Shown: positions 17,085 through 24,171, numbered from the stretch's first letter. The stretch: DNA of 24,272 bases from JBGSOV01 sp964558715 (GCA_964558715.1 CAZLFD010000021.1:1-24272), one strand, 5' to 3'. Notes: a model not told the origin generated them from the sequence alone. Numbers and translations: made by a program.

Positions 17085-17113
17085 ACTTTACCGTCAAAGA
17101 ATCGTTTTGTAAA
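17085..17113 (-). promoter_or_regulatory. Predicted dnaG-rpoD-greA promoter
   Basis: Minus strand: -35 box TTTACA (17108-17113), 17-base spacer, -10 box TAAAGT (17085-17090). Expected start near 17078, about three bases before the dnaG ATG at 17075. An inverted repeat (TTGAC at 17082-17086, GTCAA at 17093-17097) straddles the -10 box and could be an operator. The divergent amidotransferase gene has a -10-like TATATC at 17143-17148, also close to its ATG, with no clear -35. Confidence 0.5.
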
Positions 17114-17157
17114 AAAGGTTTTTTTAGTATGGTGGACTGCAGTATATCTTCTTTACC

Positions 17158-17982
17158 ATGTGTAGACTTTTTGCCTTTGTTGGTACTTCACCGCATCACC
17201 TTACATCGCATTTTATCGAAACGCACAGCTCGCTTTTAAAACAGGCGACTAAAAATCCAGATGGTTGGGGAATTGCGTATTACGACGAGGCAGGGGAGTG
17301 CCACTTTGAAAAAGATACCCATAACGCGCAACACAGCGAACGTTTTTTCGAACTCGCTCGCTCTCTCAATACCACGCTTTGCATTGCCCATATCCGCTTT
17401 GCAACGGTAGGGGTTTCTGCGCCCGAAAACGCGCACCCGTTTACCTATGGCAAATGGGTGTTTGCGCATAATGGCACGGTGCAAAAGTTTTCGGCCATTC
17501 GAGATAAAATAATGACTATGCTTCCCGATCACCTGCGCAACAACATTCAAGGAAGTACCGATTCTGAAGTACTGTTTGCCTTTTTTCTGCGTGAATTAGA
17601 GCGGCAACAAGAGGTGCATGGCAATAGTATCTCCGAGAAAAATCTGGTCATCACCGCGTTGCGGAATTCCGTCACAAAAATTAATACTATTGCACTAGCT
17701 CAAGGCGCAGAAGGAGATTCACGAATAAATATTTTGCTTACAGATGGAAAAGACATCTGGGGGGTGCGTTTTGGCAAACATCTCTTTCGGCGGCGCATGG
17801 CAGATGACGGACGTGTAATCGCGACGGAAAAAACTGACAAAGAATCGGGATGGAAGCCGTTTCCAGAAAACATCGTCTTTCATATTGTGCCCGGTGCAGA
17901 TGAGATAGATATGCGTCCGCTGCTCGGGCACAAGCCCGATTTTGCGATTCCGCATCCGAGTCAGCGTGCGGTTTCGAGCTAG
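17158..17982 (+). CDS. Class II glutamine amidotransferase domain protein (YafJ/Gn_AT_II_4 type)
   Basis: Ntn-hydrolase of the class II glutamine amidotransferase fold. Cys2, exposed as N-terminal nucleophile after Met removal, would release ammonia from glutamine. Seen: MCRLFAF start, NPDGWGIAYY near residues 38-47, HIRFATVG near 78-85 and NAHPF...FAHNGTV near 92-107, which supply the Arg, Asn, Gly and Asp-type glutamine pocket. The protein is 274 residues and contains only this domain, with no synthetase domain fused; stand-alone members such as E. coli YafJ have poorly known acceptors, and EgtC of ergothioneine synthesis is a relative. The start at ATG 17158 is fixed by the need for Cys at position 2. 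It is transcribed divergently from dnaG. The symbol is left blank because orthology to a named gene is not proven. Confidence 0.88.
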   Translation: MCRLFAFVGTSPHHLTSHFIETHSSLLKQATKNPDGWGIAYYDEAGECHFEKDTHNAQHSERFFELARSLNTTLCIAHIRFATVGVSAPENAHPFTYGKWVFAHNGTVQKFSAIRDKIMTMLPDHLRNNIQGSTDSEVLFAFFLRELERQQEVHGNSISEKNLVITALRNSVTKINTIALAQGAEGDSRINILLTDGKDIWGVRFGKHLFRRRMADDGRVIATEKTDKESGWKPFPENIVFHIVPGADEIDMRPLLGHKPDFAIPHPSQRAVSS

Positions 17983-17985
17983 TAG

Positions 17986-18001
17986 GCAAACAGGGAGTGT
18001 C
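17986..18001. repeat. Copy 1 of 16-base intergenic repeat
   Basis: GCAAACAGGGAGTGTC here is identical to 22627-22642. In both places it is followed within a few bases by a CAGAT and T-rich stretch, so the related segment may be about 30 bases. Here it begins three bases after the stop of the amidotransferase gene. Confidence 0.7.
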
Positions 18002-18025
18002 CTGTCAGATGTTTTACTGAAACAA

Positions 18026-18055
18026 GCAATCCGCAATCAGCAATTTGCAATCAGG
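18026..18055. repeat. Copy 2 of CAATC-rich intergenic repeat
   Basis: Thirty bases beginning GCAATCC and ending TGCAATCAGG; compared with 12479-12501 it carries one extra seven-base unit (AGCAATT). It lies between the convergent amidotransferase and response regulator genes. The remaining bases of 17983-18099 show no clear terminator. Confidence 0.6.
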
Positions 18056-18099
18056 AAATTGGATGGCGCGGAGTCTTCTTTCGTCTTATGATGTATTGC

Positions 18100-18483
18100 T
18101 TAGTCGTCTAAATGCTTACGGATAATATGGGGTATTTCGCTAATGGAAATGTTAGACTTGATGAAATAACTGTTCGCGCCCAATTCCATTGCGCGATTGA
18201 TATCTTCGTCTTGGCTGAGGTTTGAGGTTATAATTACAGGAACAGCTTTCCATTTTGTGTTTTTGCGAAGCTCTTCAAGCGTCGCAAAGCCGTCTTTAAT
18301 CGGCATAATCAAGTCGAGGATGATCAGATCTGGCACCTGCCGCTCACATTGAAATAGAGCTTCTTCGCCATTGTTCGCTGTGGTTACCTGAAAACCGGCG
18401 TTCTCGAGCTTCATCTTGTAGACATGCTGGTATGATATCTCATCTTCTACAACAAGAATAAGTGGCGAGTCAGGTGTTGTCAT
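18100..18483 (-). CDS. Stand-alone response regulator receiver (CheY-like)
   Basis: A single receiver domain of 127 residues with no output domain. The phosphorylation site is D57 (in LIILDLIMP); the acidic metal-binding pair is E13/D14, the switch Thr is T86 and the conserved Lys is K109. It therefore likely acts by protein contact, as CheY, Spo0F or pilus-control regulators do, or passes phosphate on. It lies 20 bases downstream of the histidine kinase gene and is almost certainly co-transcribed, making the kinase its probable partner. No Shine-Dalgarno precedes the ATG. Confidence 0.95.
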   Translation of the reverse strand: MTTPDSPLILVVEDEISYQHVYKMKLENAGFQVTTANNGEEALFQCERQVPDLIILDLIMPIKDGFATLEELRKNTKWKAVPVIITSNLSQDEDINRAMELGANSYFIKSNISISEIPHIIRKHLDD

Positions 18484-18503
18484 TGTACGGGATAGATGAA
18501 AGT

Positions 18504-20759
18504 TTACTCAGGCGCGTGATCGCCGTTGAGAGGGAGTAGAATATTGAATGTAGTGCCATTACCCTCTTCACTCTCAAATTCTATGCTGCCACCCCAACTC
18601 TCTAAGTGTGATTTCACAACAAACAGCCCGATTCCGGTACCGTTCGTCTCGTGCAATTGCGCATTTTCGCTCCGATAGAATTTCCAAAAGACTTTTTCGT
18701 GATCTGCCTTAGGAATACCGATGCCATTGTCTTTGATCTCAAGTAAAACATGATTATCCTTTTTTGACATCGTTAAATGTATATCACCACCTGGGTAATT
18801 GTATTTGATGGCATTCGAAAGGAGGTTCTCGAGAATCTCCTGAAACATCGTCGGGTGCACTTTGGCTTTACACCCCCCAGCTTCACAGCTTTGGTCTATG
18901 GTTAGCGAGACATTGATTTTCTTCTCTCCGGCAAAAAGGTCGATTTCATTCACGGCCTGCTCCACCATCTCGGTAATATCGGTCAATTCGGCTTCTTTAT
19001 GAAAATTACCCCGATCGATACGCGAAACACTGAGCAAGCTTTGCACCAGTTGCAGCATGTGCTTGGTGCTACGATAGGCTTGCTCGATACTTGTTTTTAC
19101 CGGTTTATCAAGCTTCCCCATCTCTTCTTCTAACAGCATTTCTAGAATCCAACGTAGGCTGCCTATTGGGGTGCGCAGTTGGTGAGAAACAATAGCAATA
19201 AAATCGTTGCGCATCTGCTCTAATTCTTTGGCTTCAGTAATATCACGTTCAATGCCGACAAAGTAGATGATTTCGCCGTCATCATCAATAACAGGGTCTA
19301 CCTTCACTTCTGCATGGTACGGTGTGCCGTCTTTGCGTTTGTTGACGAATTCGCCGTGAAAGGTAGTCTTTTCTTGCTTGATTGTGTGCCAGAAAGTCTC
19401 ATACTCCTCTGCCGTCATCTGCCCACCCCACAGGTTCCTGCCCCCGGCTTTTTCGCCGATGACTTCACTTATCGTATATCCTGTGATTCGCTCCACTGCT
19501 GGGTTGGCGTAGATGATTACGCCTTCATTATCGGTAATAATGATATGGTCTGAGGAATGCTCGACGGCGAGCTGAAATTTTTTTAAGTCACTTTCCTGTT
19601 CATGGATGCGCGTACCCATGGTGTCATACATCTTCTTTAGCCGGTCAGACATTTCGTTCATAAATCCGCCCAAAGTACCTACTTCATCTTGCGTGCTTAC
19701 CGTGACCTTTTGAGAGAAATCACCCGCGCTGATACGCTTTGACATTTTTGATAATGCATCGAGCGGATTTTTGATCTGCTGAGCAATGAAATACGCAAAG
19801 CCAATAATAAAGAGCATTGTAAAGAGCGTGACGAGCAGAATATTGTAGCCGATCTTTTTAAGCCCCAAAAAGGCATATTGTTCATCAAATTCCGCTAGTA
19901 ATACCCAGCCGTTTTCCATGCAAACCGAAGCGCCAACCACCGGTACACCACGATGATCAGCATATTGCCCGCGCATGCTCTCGTTCTTTTGCAGACAGTT
20001 ACGTACAGGAGGGATTGTGATCTGTTTCTGAAGCGGACGTTCTTGCACAAAATCTGTACCGGTAATCATCGAGCCAGCGCTGTTGATCAGGTAAAAATGC
20101 GGTAGCTCACGGCCATTGATATCTTGATAAGTGCCAAGGTCATGAATACGATTACCAGTAAGAATCCCTTTTAGTTCTTTGAGGGCAAAATAATTAGAAA
20201 TCACACCGATCGTTTCACCGCTAGCGGTATCGGTCAATGGTGCAGCAGCTGCAAATGCCGCTACATCTTCATTGAAAAGCCAGGGATAAAACACATCGTT
20301 TAAAAAAGCTGTCCCAAATTCCATTCCGCTAGCGCCCTGAAAGTAGGCGCGTTCAGAAAGATCGGTGCCGATGATGCCAGGTGTGGTCGAAGCGATGATC
20401 TTCCCTTCCATGTCAATAATGTTAATGCCAATAATCGTATCATCAAGTGGCTGTTTCGTTTCTAACAGATAGCTATTTAGCTCGTTAGCAGGTTTCCCCT
20501 CATTCTTAATGGCCGACGCCTCACCCAATATAAATCGGTCAGCAGAAAAATCGATCGCTCGATTCTGGATACCGTCTAAAAATTGCAGCAAAGAACCTTC
20601 TTCGATCTGTGCCATTAATGCCAGGCTAGCTTTTACCTGAGCTTCGGTACTCTTTTGCATAGCACGATAGCTGAAGTATCCCGTAGCCAATATTGCAGCA
20701 CCGGCGACGATGACAAAACTCAAAAAGAGCTTTGTGCCGATTTTGAGGTTCTGGTGCAT
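18504..20759 (-). CDS. Membrane sensor histidine kinase (Cache-HAMP-PAS-HisKA-HATPase)
   Basis: Order of domains: transmembrane helix 1 (about residues 11-31); extracytoplasmic sensor of about 270 residues resembling a double Cache domain (IIDMEGKIIAST...GTDLSERAYF at about 114-140); transmembrane helix 2 (about 304-327); HAMP (about 328-380); PAS (about 393-505, with TDNEGVIIYANPAVERITGY and the PAC-like GIERDITEAKELE); HisKA dimerisation domain with phosphoacceptor H526 (SHQLRTP); HATPase_c with N box (NLLSNAIKY, N649), G1 box (DNGIGIP, 677-683) and G2 box (GTGIGL, 707-712). All catalytic residues are present, so it should be active. Cache domains usually bind small extracellular molecules; the ligand is unknown. 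It sits 37 bases after the pilin-like gene and 20 before the receiver gene. Confidence 0.96.
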   Translation of the reverse strand: MHQNLKIGTKLFLSFVIVAGAAILATGYFSYRAMQKSTEAQVKASLALMAQIEEGSLLQFLDGIQNRAIDFSADRFILGEASAIKNEGKPANELNSYLLETKQPLDDTIIGINIIDMEGKIIASTTPGIIGTDLSERAYFQGASGMEFGTAFLNDVFYPWLFNEDVAAFAAAAPLTDTASGETIGVISNYFALKELKGILTGNRIHDLGTYQDINGRELPHFYLINSAGSMITGTDFVQERPLQKQITIPPVRNCLQKNESMRGQYADHRGVPVVGASVCMENGWVLLAEFDEQYAFLGLKKIGYNILLVTLFTMLFIIGFAYFIAQQIKNPLDALSKMSKRISAGDFSQKVTVSTQDEVGTLGGFMNEMSDRLKKMYDTMGTRIHEQESDLKKFQLAVEHSSDHIIITDNEGVIIYANPAVERITGYTISEVIGEKAGGRNLWGGQMTAEEYETFWHTIKQEKTTFHGEFVNKRKDGTPYHAEVKVDPVIDDDGEIIYFVGIERDITEAKELEQMRNDFIAIVSHQLRTPIGSLRWILEMLLEEEMGKLDKPVKTSIEQAYRSTKHMLQLVQSLLSVSRIDRGNFHKEAELTDITEMVEQAVNEIDLFAGEKKINVSLTIDQSCEAGGCKAKVHPTMFQEILENLLSNAIKYNYPGGDIHLTMSKKDNHVLLEIKDNGIGIPKADHEKVFWKFYRSENAQLHETNGTGIGLFVVKSHLESWGGSIEFESEEGNGTTFNILLPLNGDHAPE

Positions 20760-20796
20760 GTGTATTGATTATGTGGTGCAGGTCAGGCCAGTTTTT

Positions 20797-21237
20797 TTAG
20801 CGGGTCACACCGATGGTTTCACCTTCTTCGGCATCTGGCGCACTCACAGTGATACGCCCATTGGCCGATTGCACGATTTCGTATCCCGCACCGTTGGTAC
20901 TCGCGCCGGTCGGATCGGTAGGAATAGCAACCAGATACTCTTCATCAGTCGTGAGTACATTTAATTCGACCAACCCGGTACAAGTGCTCGTGAAACAGAT
21001 TTCGGTCTGGGTCGTGGTAATTGCGCTTGGAATATCGCCATTGTTATCGATAGAATACTGGTAAACGGCATTGAGAATCGTATTTACATCTGCCCAGCGC
21101 TGCGAGTTGCGTGTATCGGCGAGCTGCTTGCCGGGGTTGATCGCTAAAATTACGATACCTGCCAAAATCGCGATGGCAGCGACGACAAGCAAAATCTCAA
21201 GCAAAGTGAAGCCTTTTTGATTCGTATGGCGTTTCAT
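20797..21237 (-). CDS. Type IV pilin-like protein with prepilin leader
   Basis: Class III signal peptide: a short basic leader (MKRHTNQKG) then FTLLEILLVVAAIAILAGIV. Cleavage is expected between G9 and F10 by a prepilin peptidase, with the mature Glu5 at residue 14. The hydrophobic helix continues to about residue 34; the soluble head (about 35-146) has two Cys (in EICFTSTCTG) likely forming a disulfide, and a strand-rich C-terminus. The length of 146 residues fits a major or minor pilin or pseudopilin. No other pilus assembly gene is in the window. It has its own promoter and precedes a histidine kinase and receiver on the same strand, so they may share a transcript. Confidence 0.92.
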   Translation of the reverse strand: MKRHTNQKGFTLLEILLVVAAIAILAGIVILAINPGKQLADTRNSQRWADVNTILNAVYQYSIDNNGDIPSAITTTQTEICFTSTCTGLVELNVLTTDEEYLVAIPTDPTGASTNGAGYEIVQSANGRITVSAPDAEEGETIGVTR

Positions 21238-21269
21238 GGATGTTTGGAAAAGAAGAACTTTATGTGTAA

Positions 21270-21298
21270 ATAATAGAGTTTTTCTGCGCGATTTGCAA
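21270..21298 (-). promoter_or_regulatory. Predicted promoter of the pilin-like gene and possibly the kinase and receiver
   Basis: Minus strand: -35 box TTGCAA (21293-21298), 17-base spacer, -10 box TATTAT (21270-21275). Expected start near 21263, about 26 bases before the ATG at 21237. No separate strong promoter is evident in the 37 bases before the kinase. Confidence 0.55.
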
Positions 21299-21347
21299 CG
21301 TGAATTTGGCTTGTAAAGATGTTAGAGAGCTTAGTTGAAGGCATTCC

Positions 21348-21375
21348 TGTGCGGTAAAAATTTCAGAAAAGCAGG
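21348..21375 (+). repeat. IS inverted repeat, low-coordinate end
   Basis: Begins TGTGCGGTAAAAATTT and ends AGCAGG. It matches the reverse complement of 22587-22615 with a few substitutions and one single-base length difference. Confidence 0.8.
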
Positions 21376-21400
21376 GCTGGTGGTGACCCCCTCGTTCTCT

Positions 21401-22578
21401 TTAGGCGCCAAAAGTGCTTGCCGGGGGCAGAGTGAAGAGATCGATGATGGAGATCCGGTTAAAGAAGGTTTCGACAAAGACCCTGGAAAGTTCCAGAAGG
21501 GAAAGGGATGTCTTTGTCTGCGCTTTGATATAAGAGAGAAGCAGATTGTAGATCATGGCGACCCATATCTGGGTGAAGATGGCGTTTATGAAAATACCCA
21601 GAAAGGTACTGATCTTTAGTTTCTGCTTGATCTACCTGAAGAAGAGTTCTATCTGCTAGCGTTCTTTGTAGATGTCGGCGATGATTTTTTCCAAAAGATC
21701 GAAATTGTCGGTCAGGAAACGAAATTCCTTTTGTTTTTCATCCCAGTAGTTGATGAGCCGAAGTTTATCGGGATTGTCTTTTTCGGCATCTTCGAGGACG
21801 AAAGAGATGACATCATCCTTTGTGACTCCTTTTTTCGTCACCGGCCTGTGTCCTTCAACGGCATATTGCATATTTCCTCTGGCTCTAGTCACAAAGAAGA
21901 TATCCGCCTGATTCAGTTCGTAATACCATCCATAATCGACATATCCCCGGCCAAAGACAAGAATGCTGTCCTTTTCCAGATTCCAATTCTTCCAGGTCTC
22001 TCTGGTCACCGGGATCTCATGCTACTTGCCATCGGTGACGGTCAGAAATGTCGAGATCTGTGATGTATTGCAAAACAGCGTATGAATGCGGATTGCCCCT
22101 TTCTGCTTCCAGAACTTTGCCCAGTCAAAGAGAGATAGACAGAGATCGACCACCGTTCCGTCGAGAGAATACAGACTGTTTTTAAAGGAGAACGTCCTCG
22201 GGGGAAGGAACTCATGACATCTGACCAGAAGGGCATAAAAGAGCTTCTAAAATATCTCGTGACTCCTCCTTCTGTTGTTCGCATCCGCAAAAGTGGAACA
22301 GGCAACGCCTAAAAGACCCAGATGATACCATTTGTTCCCTTGTACTCGCAGTCCGGTCTCCATATCCCAGAGACTCTTCTTTTCAGTCGCCTGAGCATCA
22401 CCGAAAGCTGGTTCCAGAGCGTGAAGTGCTTTGTGTACCGGTCTTCATTATGCTGTCAGGTAAACACATCAATTTTCTCTTTTGGGAGAAATTGAAGACA
22501 TTGCTCCATGACCCTGTAGAAAAAAGGGCTATATTTTGCGTTCACAAAATTCTGATTCCATCCTTGTGACGGAATCAA
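21401..22578 (-). pseudogene. IS4-family DDE transposase, inactivated
   Basis: The conceptual minus-strand translation reads as one IS4-type transposase: MEQCLQFLPKEK near the N-terminus, YSLDGTVVDLCLSLF with the first catalytic Asp, VFGRGYVDYGWYYEL, then YKER-QIELFFR-IK (the Y-R-E-K signature), ending TLPPASTFGA. It is broken by in-frame stops at 22456-22458 (TGA), 22247-22249, 22022-22024, 21656-21658 and 21632-21634 (all TAG), and by an apparent deletion with frameshift near 22400, where the reading frame must shift between WNQL and FGDAQ. The second catalytic Asp is Gly (codon at 21950-21952). Two of the TAGs replace Trp expected in the Y-R-E-K region, consistent with TGG to TAG changes. 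The longest intact piece is 21656-22009. The start is uncertain (TTG 22578 or GTG 22545). Confidence 0.88.
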
Positions 22579-22586
22579 GCCCTTTT

Positions 22587-22615
22587 CCTGCTGTTCGGAG
22601 AATTTTTACCGTACA
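22587..22615 (-). repeat. IS inverted repeat, high-coordinate end
   Basis: Read on the minus strand it begins TGTACGGTAAAAATTC and ends AGCAGG, pairing with 21348-21375. It lies just upstream of the transposase start. Confidence 0.8.
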
Positions 22616-22626
22616 CTCTAAAAAAA

Positions 22627-22642
22627 GCAAACAGGGAGTGTC
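22627..22642. repeat. Copy 2 of 16-base intergenic repeat
   Basis: Identical to 17986-18001. It lies 11 bases outside the IS end. Its GAGTGT (22636-22641) forms an inverted repeat with ACACTC (22613-22618) at the IS boundary, so the insertion may have targeted or carried part of this element. Confidence 0.7.
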
Positions 22643-22696
22643 AGATCAGGTTTTTTTATCTGGAATCTGGCAACTGAAACTGTAGCGGAGACCTAT

Positions 22697-22779
22697 GTGC
22701 CTGCCCCTGGCACTGAATATCGGCAAGCCATATTCCTGCGTTTCTAGAAACGTCTTGGAGTAACTTGCAAAGTTGCTCC
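22697..22779. other. Four consecutive compact hairpins, possible structured RNA
   Basis: Hairpin 1: GTGCC 22697-22701 with GGCAC 22709-22713. Hairpin 2: GAATAT 22715-22720 with ATATTC 22730-22735, extended inside by GG/CC. Hairpin 3: the perfect palindrome CGTTTCTAGAAACG 22739-22752. Hairpin 4: GGAGTAACTT 22757-22766 with AAGTTGCTCC 22770-22779, ten pairs with one G-U and a three-base loop. They follow each other with gaps of 1 to 4 bases. None has a T-run, so they are not terminators. Whether this is an RNA gene, a mobile-element remnant or a protein-binding site is open. Confidence 0.45.
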
Positions 22780-22900
22780 TTAATCAGCCTGAACGAGGAG
22801 CATACCTATGTGTCTGACTTTCTTGTCGCACAATAACCAATCGGACTGCTGTTCCAGATTATCTTGACCTGCGCTTGGATACATCCTAATTTCAAACACC

Positions 22901-22925
22901 AAAAAAAGCGGATCTAATAATCCAC
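22901..22925 (-). terminator. rplJ-rplL operon terminator
   Basis: Minus strand: GTGGAT pairs with ATCCGC (six pairs with one G-U) around TATTAG, followed directly by seven T (A at 22901-22907 on the plus strand). It lies about 100 bases beyond the rplL stop. Confidence 0.75.
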
Positions 22926-23027
22926 TTTCTTTGTTGACCACAGGTACTCCATTATTTGGGAGACCCCTGTTTCCTCGTCAGTTTATCACCTGCAACAAGG
23001 GGTGACGCAGGAGAAGTTGATAGGTGC

Positions 23028-23444
23028 TTACTTCAATTCTACGGTCGCACCAGCGCCTTCGAGAGCGGTTTTAAGCTCGTTGGCTTCGGCTTCCTTAATG
23101 CCTTCTTTCACTGCTTTTGGTGCAGCATCAACCAGGTCTTTTGCCTCTTTGAGGCCCAAGCCGGTCGCTTCGCGGACAGCCTTGATTACAGCGATCTTCT
23201 GTTGGCCGGCGTTTGCAAGCACAACATCGAAGGTGTCTTTGACAGCGGCTTCTGCGCCACCTTCACCACCTGCGGCACCACCGGCAGCGGCAACGGCTAC
23301 AGGAGCAGCAGCGGAAACACCGAATTTGTCTTCCATCGCTTTTACAAGTTCAGAAAGTTCGAGCACAGAGAGCTTTTCAACGCCTTCAAGGATCTTTTGG
23401 GCGCTGGCAGAGAGCTTTACGTCTGCAGTTGCTTCTTCGGACAT
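23028..23444 (-). CDS. rplL: 50S ribosomal protein L7/L12
   Basis: Stalk protein that recruits translational GTPases. Seen: the N-terminal dimerisation domain that binds L10 (LSVLELSELVKAMEDKFGVSA, about residues 25-45), an Ala/Gly-rich hinge (about 46-65), and the globular C-terminal domain with KIAVIKAVREATGLGLKEAKDLVDAAPKAVKEGI. The length of 138 residues is longer than the usual 120-125 because of a 12-15 residue acidic/Ala N-terminal extension (MSEEATADVKLSASAQ) and a long hinge. It lies 27 bases after rplJ in the standard gene order. The bases before its ATG are an uninterrupted T/C-rich run with no Shine-Dalgarno, notable for a protein needed in several copies per ribosome. Confidence 0.98.
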   Translation of the reverse strand: MSEEATADVKLSASAQKILEGVEKLSVLELSELVKAMEDKFGVSAAAPVAVAAAGGAAGGEGGAEAAVKDTFDVVLANAGQQKIAVIKAVREATGLGLKEAKDLVDAAPKAVKEGIKEAEANELKTALEGAGATVELK

Positions 23445-23471
23445 GAGAAAAAATAAAAAAGAAAAATAGCT

Positions 23472-24011
23472 TTAAGCGTTTTCAGAGGCAGCACGTTGCT
23501 GCTGATAAGCATCGGTTGCGCGGACGAATCCGGCAACGACTTGATTCCCGACTCCCACAAATCCACTAAGCGGCGACATAAGGCTGCCGAGTAATTTCGC
23601 CAACAGCTCTTCGCGGCTTGGAATCTTTGATAGCGCGATTGCTTCTTCTTGAGAGATTAGCTTGCCTTCAAATATTCCACCGGTGATTTCTATCTTCTTA
23701 GTGTCTTTTTGCAGTTTTGTCAGAACCTTGAGCAGAGTCATTTCATCTTCGGTAGCAAAAGCTGCCCCAACCGCACCATCGAGCACGTTATCGTCGATTT
23801 CGATCGCTGCTCCGTCTTTGGCTGCTTTCTTAATAAGCGTCTTTTTGGCAATGCGGTAGCTGGCACCATTTTCGCGCAAAATTTTACGCATATCTTGGGC
23901 TTGCTCAACTGTCATCCCCAGATTCTTTGCAAAGTAAACGGATTTTGCATCTTTCATATTTGCCACAAGGTCGGCAAGAATCTGCTCTTTTTTTTGACGA
24001 GTGATTGGCAT
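23472..24011 (-). CDS. rplJ: 50S ribosomal protein L10
   Basis: Anchors L7/L12 dimers to 23S rRNA at the stalk base. Seen: the conserved start MPITRQKKEQILADLVANMKDAKSVYFAKNLGMTVEQ, the RNA-binding globular domain to about residue 130, the conserved LLAKLLGSLMSPLSGFVGV stretch (about 134-152), and a C-terminal helix (to residue 179) that binds L7/L12. The length is normal. The leader just upstream carries a structured region and an intrinsic terminator ending nine bases before the ATG, suggesting autogenous control by L10 or the L10-L7/L12 complex. No Shine-Dalgarno lies between that terminator and the ATG. Confidence 0.98.
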   Translation of the reverse strand: MPITRQKKEQILADLVANMKDAKSVYFAKNLGMTVEQAQDMRKILRENGASYRIAKKTLIKKAAKDGAAIEIDDNVLDGAVGAAFATEDEMTLLKVLTKLQKDTKKIEITGGIFEGKLISQEEAIALSKIPSREELLAKLLGSLMSPLSGFVGVGNQVVAGFVRATDAYQQQRAASENA

Positions 24012-24165
24012 TGCGCATTAAAAAATGAAAGGCTGCCGTTGGCATCACCTTTCGTTGTGCTCTTTTTACGAGCGGAACGAATTAAGTCTTTTGGGGTGAA
24101 GCCTACCGTGGGTCTTATGCTTCCTGATTTCTCAGGATTTGCCTCCGGTCTTGGGCAGAAATGCT
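24012..24165 (-). promoter_or_regulatory. L10-type ribosomal protein leader
   Basis: The transcript from the promoter below would carry about 154 bases before rplJ. It contains a six-pair hairpin with a GAAA tetraloop (TCCTGA-GAAA-TCAGGA, 24122-24137), then AAGACCCACGGTAGGC and ACTTAATTCG, then the attenuator hairpin. Location and architecture match L10 leaders known from other bacteria, in which L10 binds the leader and promotes termination. I could not confirm the exact consensus fold by eye. Confidence 0.55.
24020..24053 (-). terminator. Attenuator terminator before rplJ
   Basis: Minus strand: GAAAGG (24048-24053) pairs with CCTTTC (24027-24032); inside, TGCC (24041-24044 on plus as GGCA) pairs with GGCA around AAC. 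After one base comes a run of six T (A at 24020-24025 on plus). It lies between the promoter and the rplJ ATG at 24011, so it should control read-through into the operon. Confidence 0.7.
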
Positions 24166-24171
24166 ACTGGT

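Larger units (their letters stand above)
21348..22615 (-). mobile_element. Degenerate IS4-family insertion sequence
   Basis: About 1.27 kb bounded by imperfect terminal inverted repeats of 28-29 bases and filled by one decayed transposase gene on the minus strand. Size, repeats and transposase type fit the IS4 family. No convincing target-site duplication is visible at the two edges, as expected for an old insertion. The element lies between the pilin promoter region and rplL. Confidence 0.85.
22643..23027. other. Gene-free region between the IS and rplL
   Basis: No open frame on either strand looks like a protein. It contains the tandem hairpins at 22697-22779, an imperfect direct repeat (ACCTATGTG-CTG at 22691-22703 and 22804-22816), and the rplJL terminator at 22901-22925. 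Confidence 0.6.

Noticed and set aside
21335..21619. 94-codon plus-strand frame inside the IS
   Set aside because: It is antisense to the transposase C-terminus, which reads convincingly on the minus strand.
22042..22305. 87-codon minus-strand frame inside the IS
   Set aside because: It is a shifted frame of the transposase; the homologous translation is in another frame.
21348..22615. TAG recoded as an amino acid, explaining the transposase stops
   Set aside because: rpoD, trpS and the amidotransferase gene end in TAG at the expected places, so TAG is a true stop; the transposase also has a TGA, a frameshift and a lost catalytic Asp.
22640..23027. tRNA or RNase P/tmRNA gene in the hairpin-rich region
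   Set aside because: No cloverleaf, CCA end or known conserved RNase P/tmRNA segments were seen.
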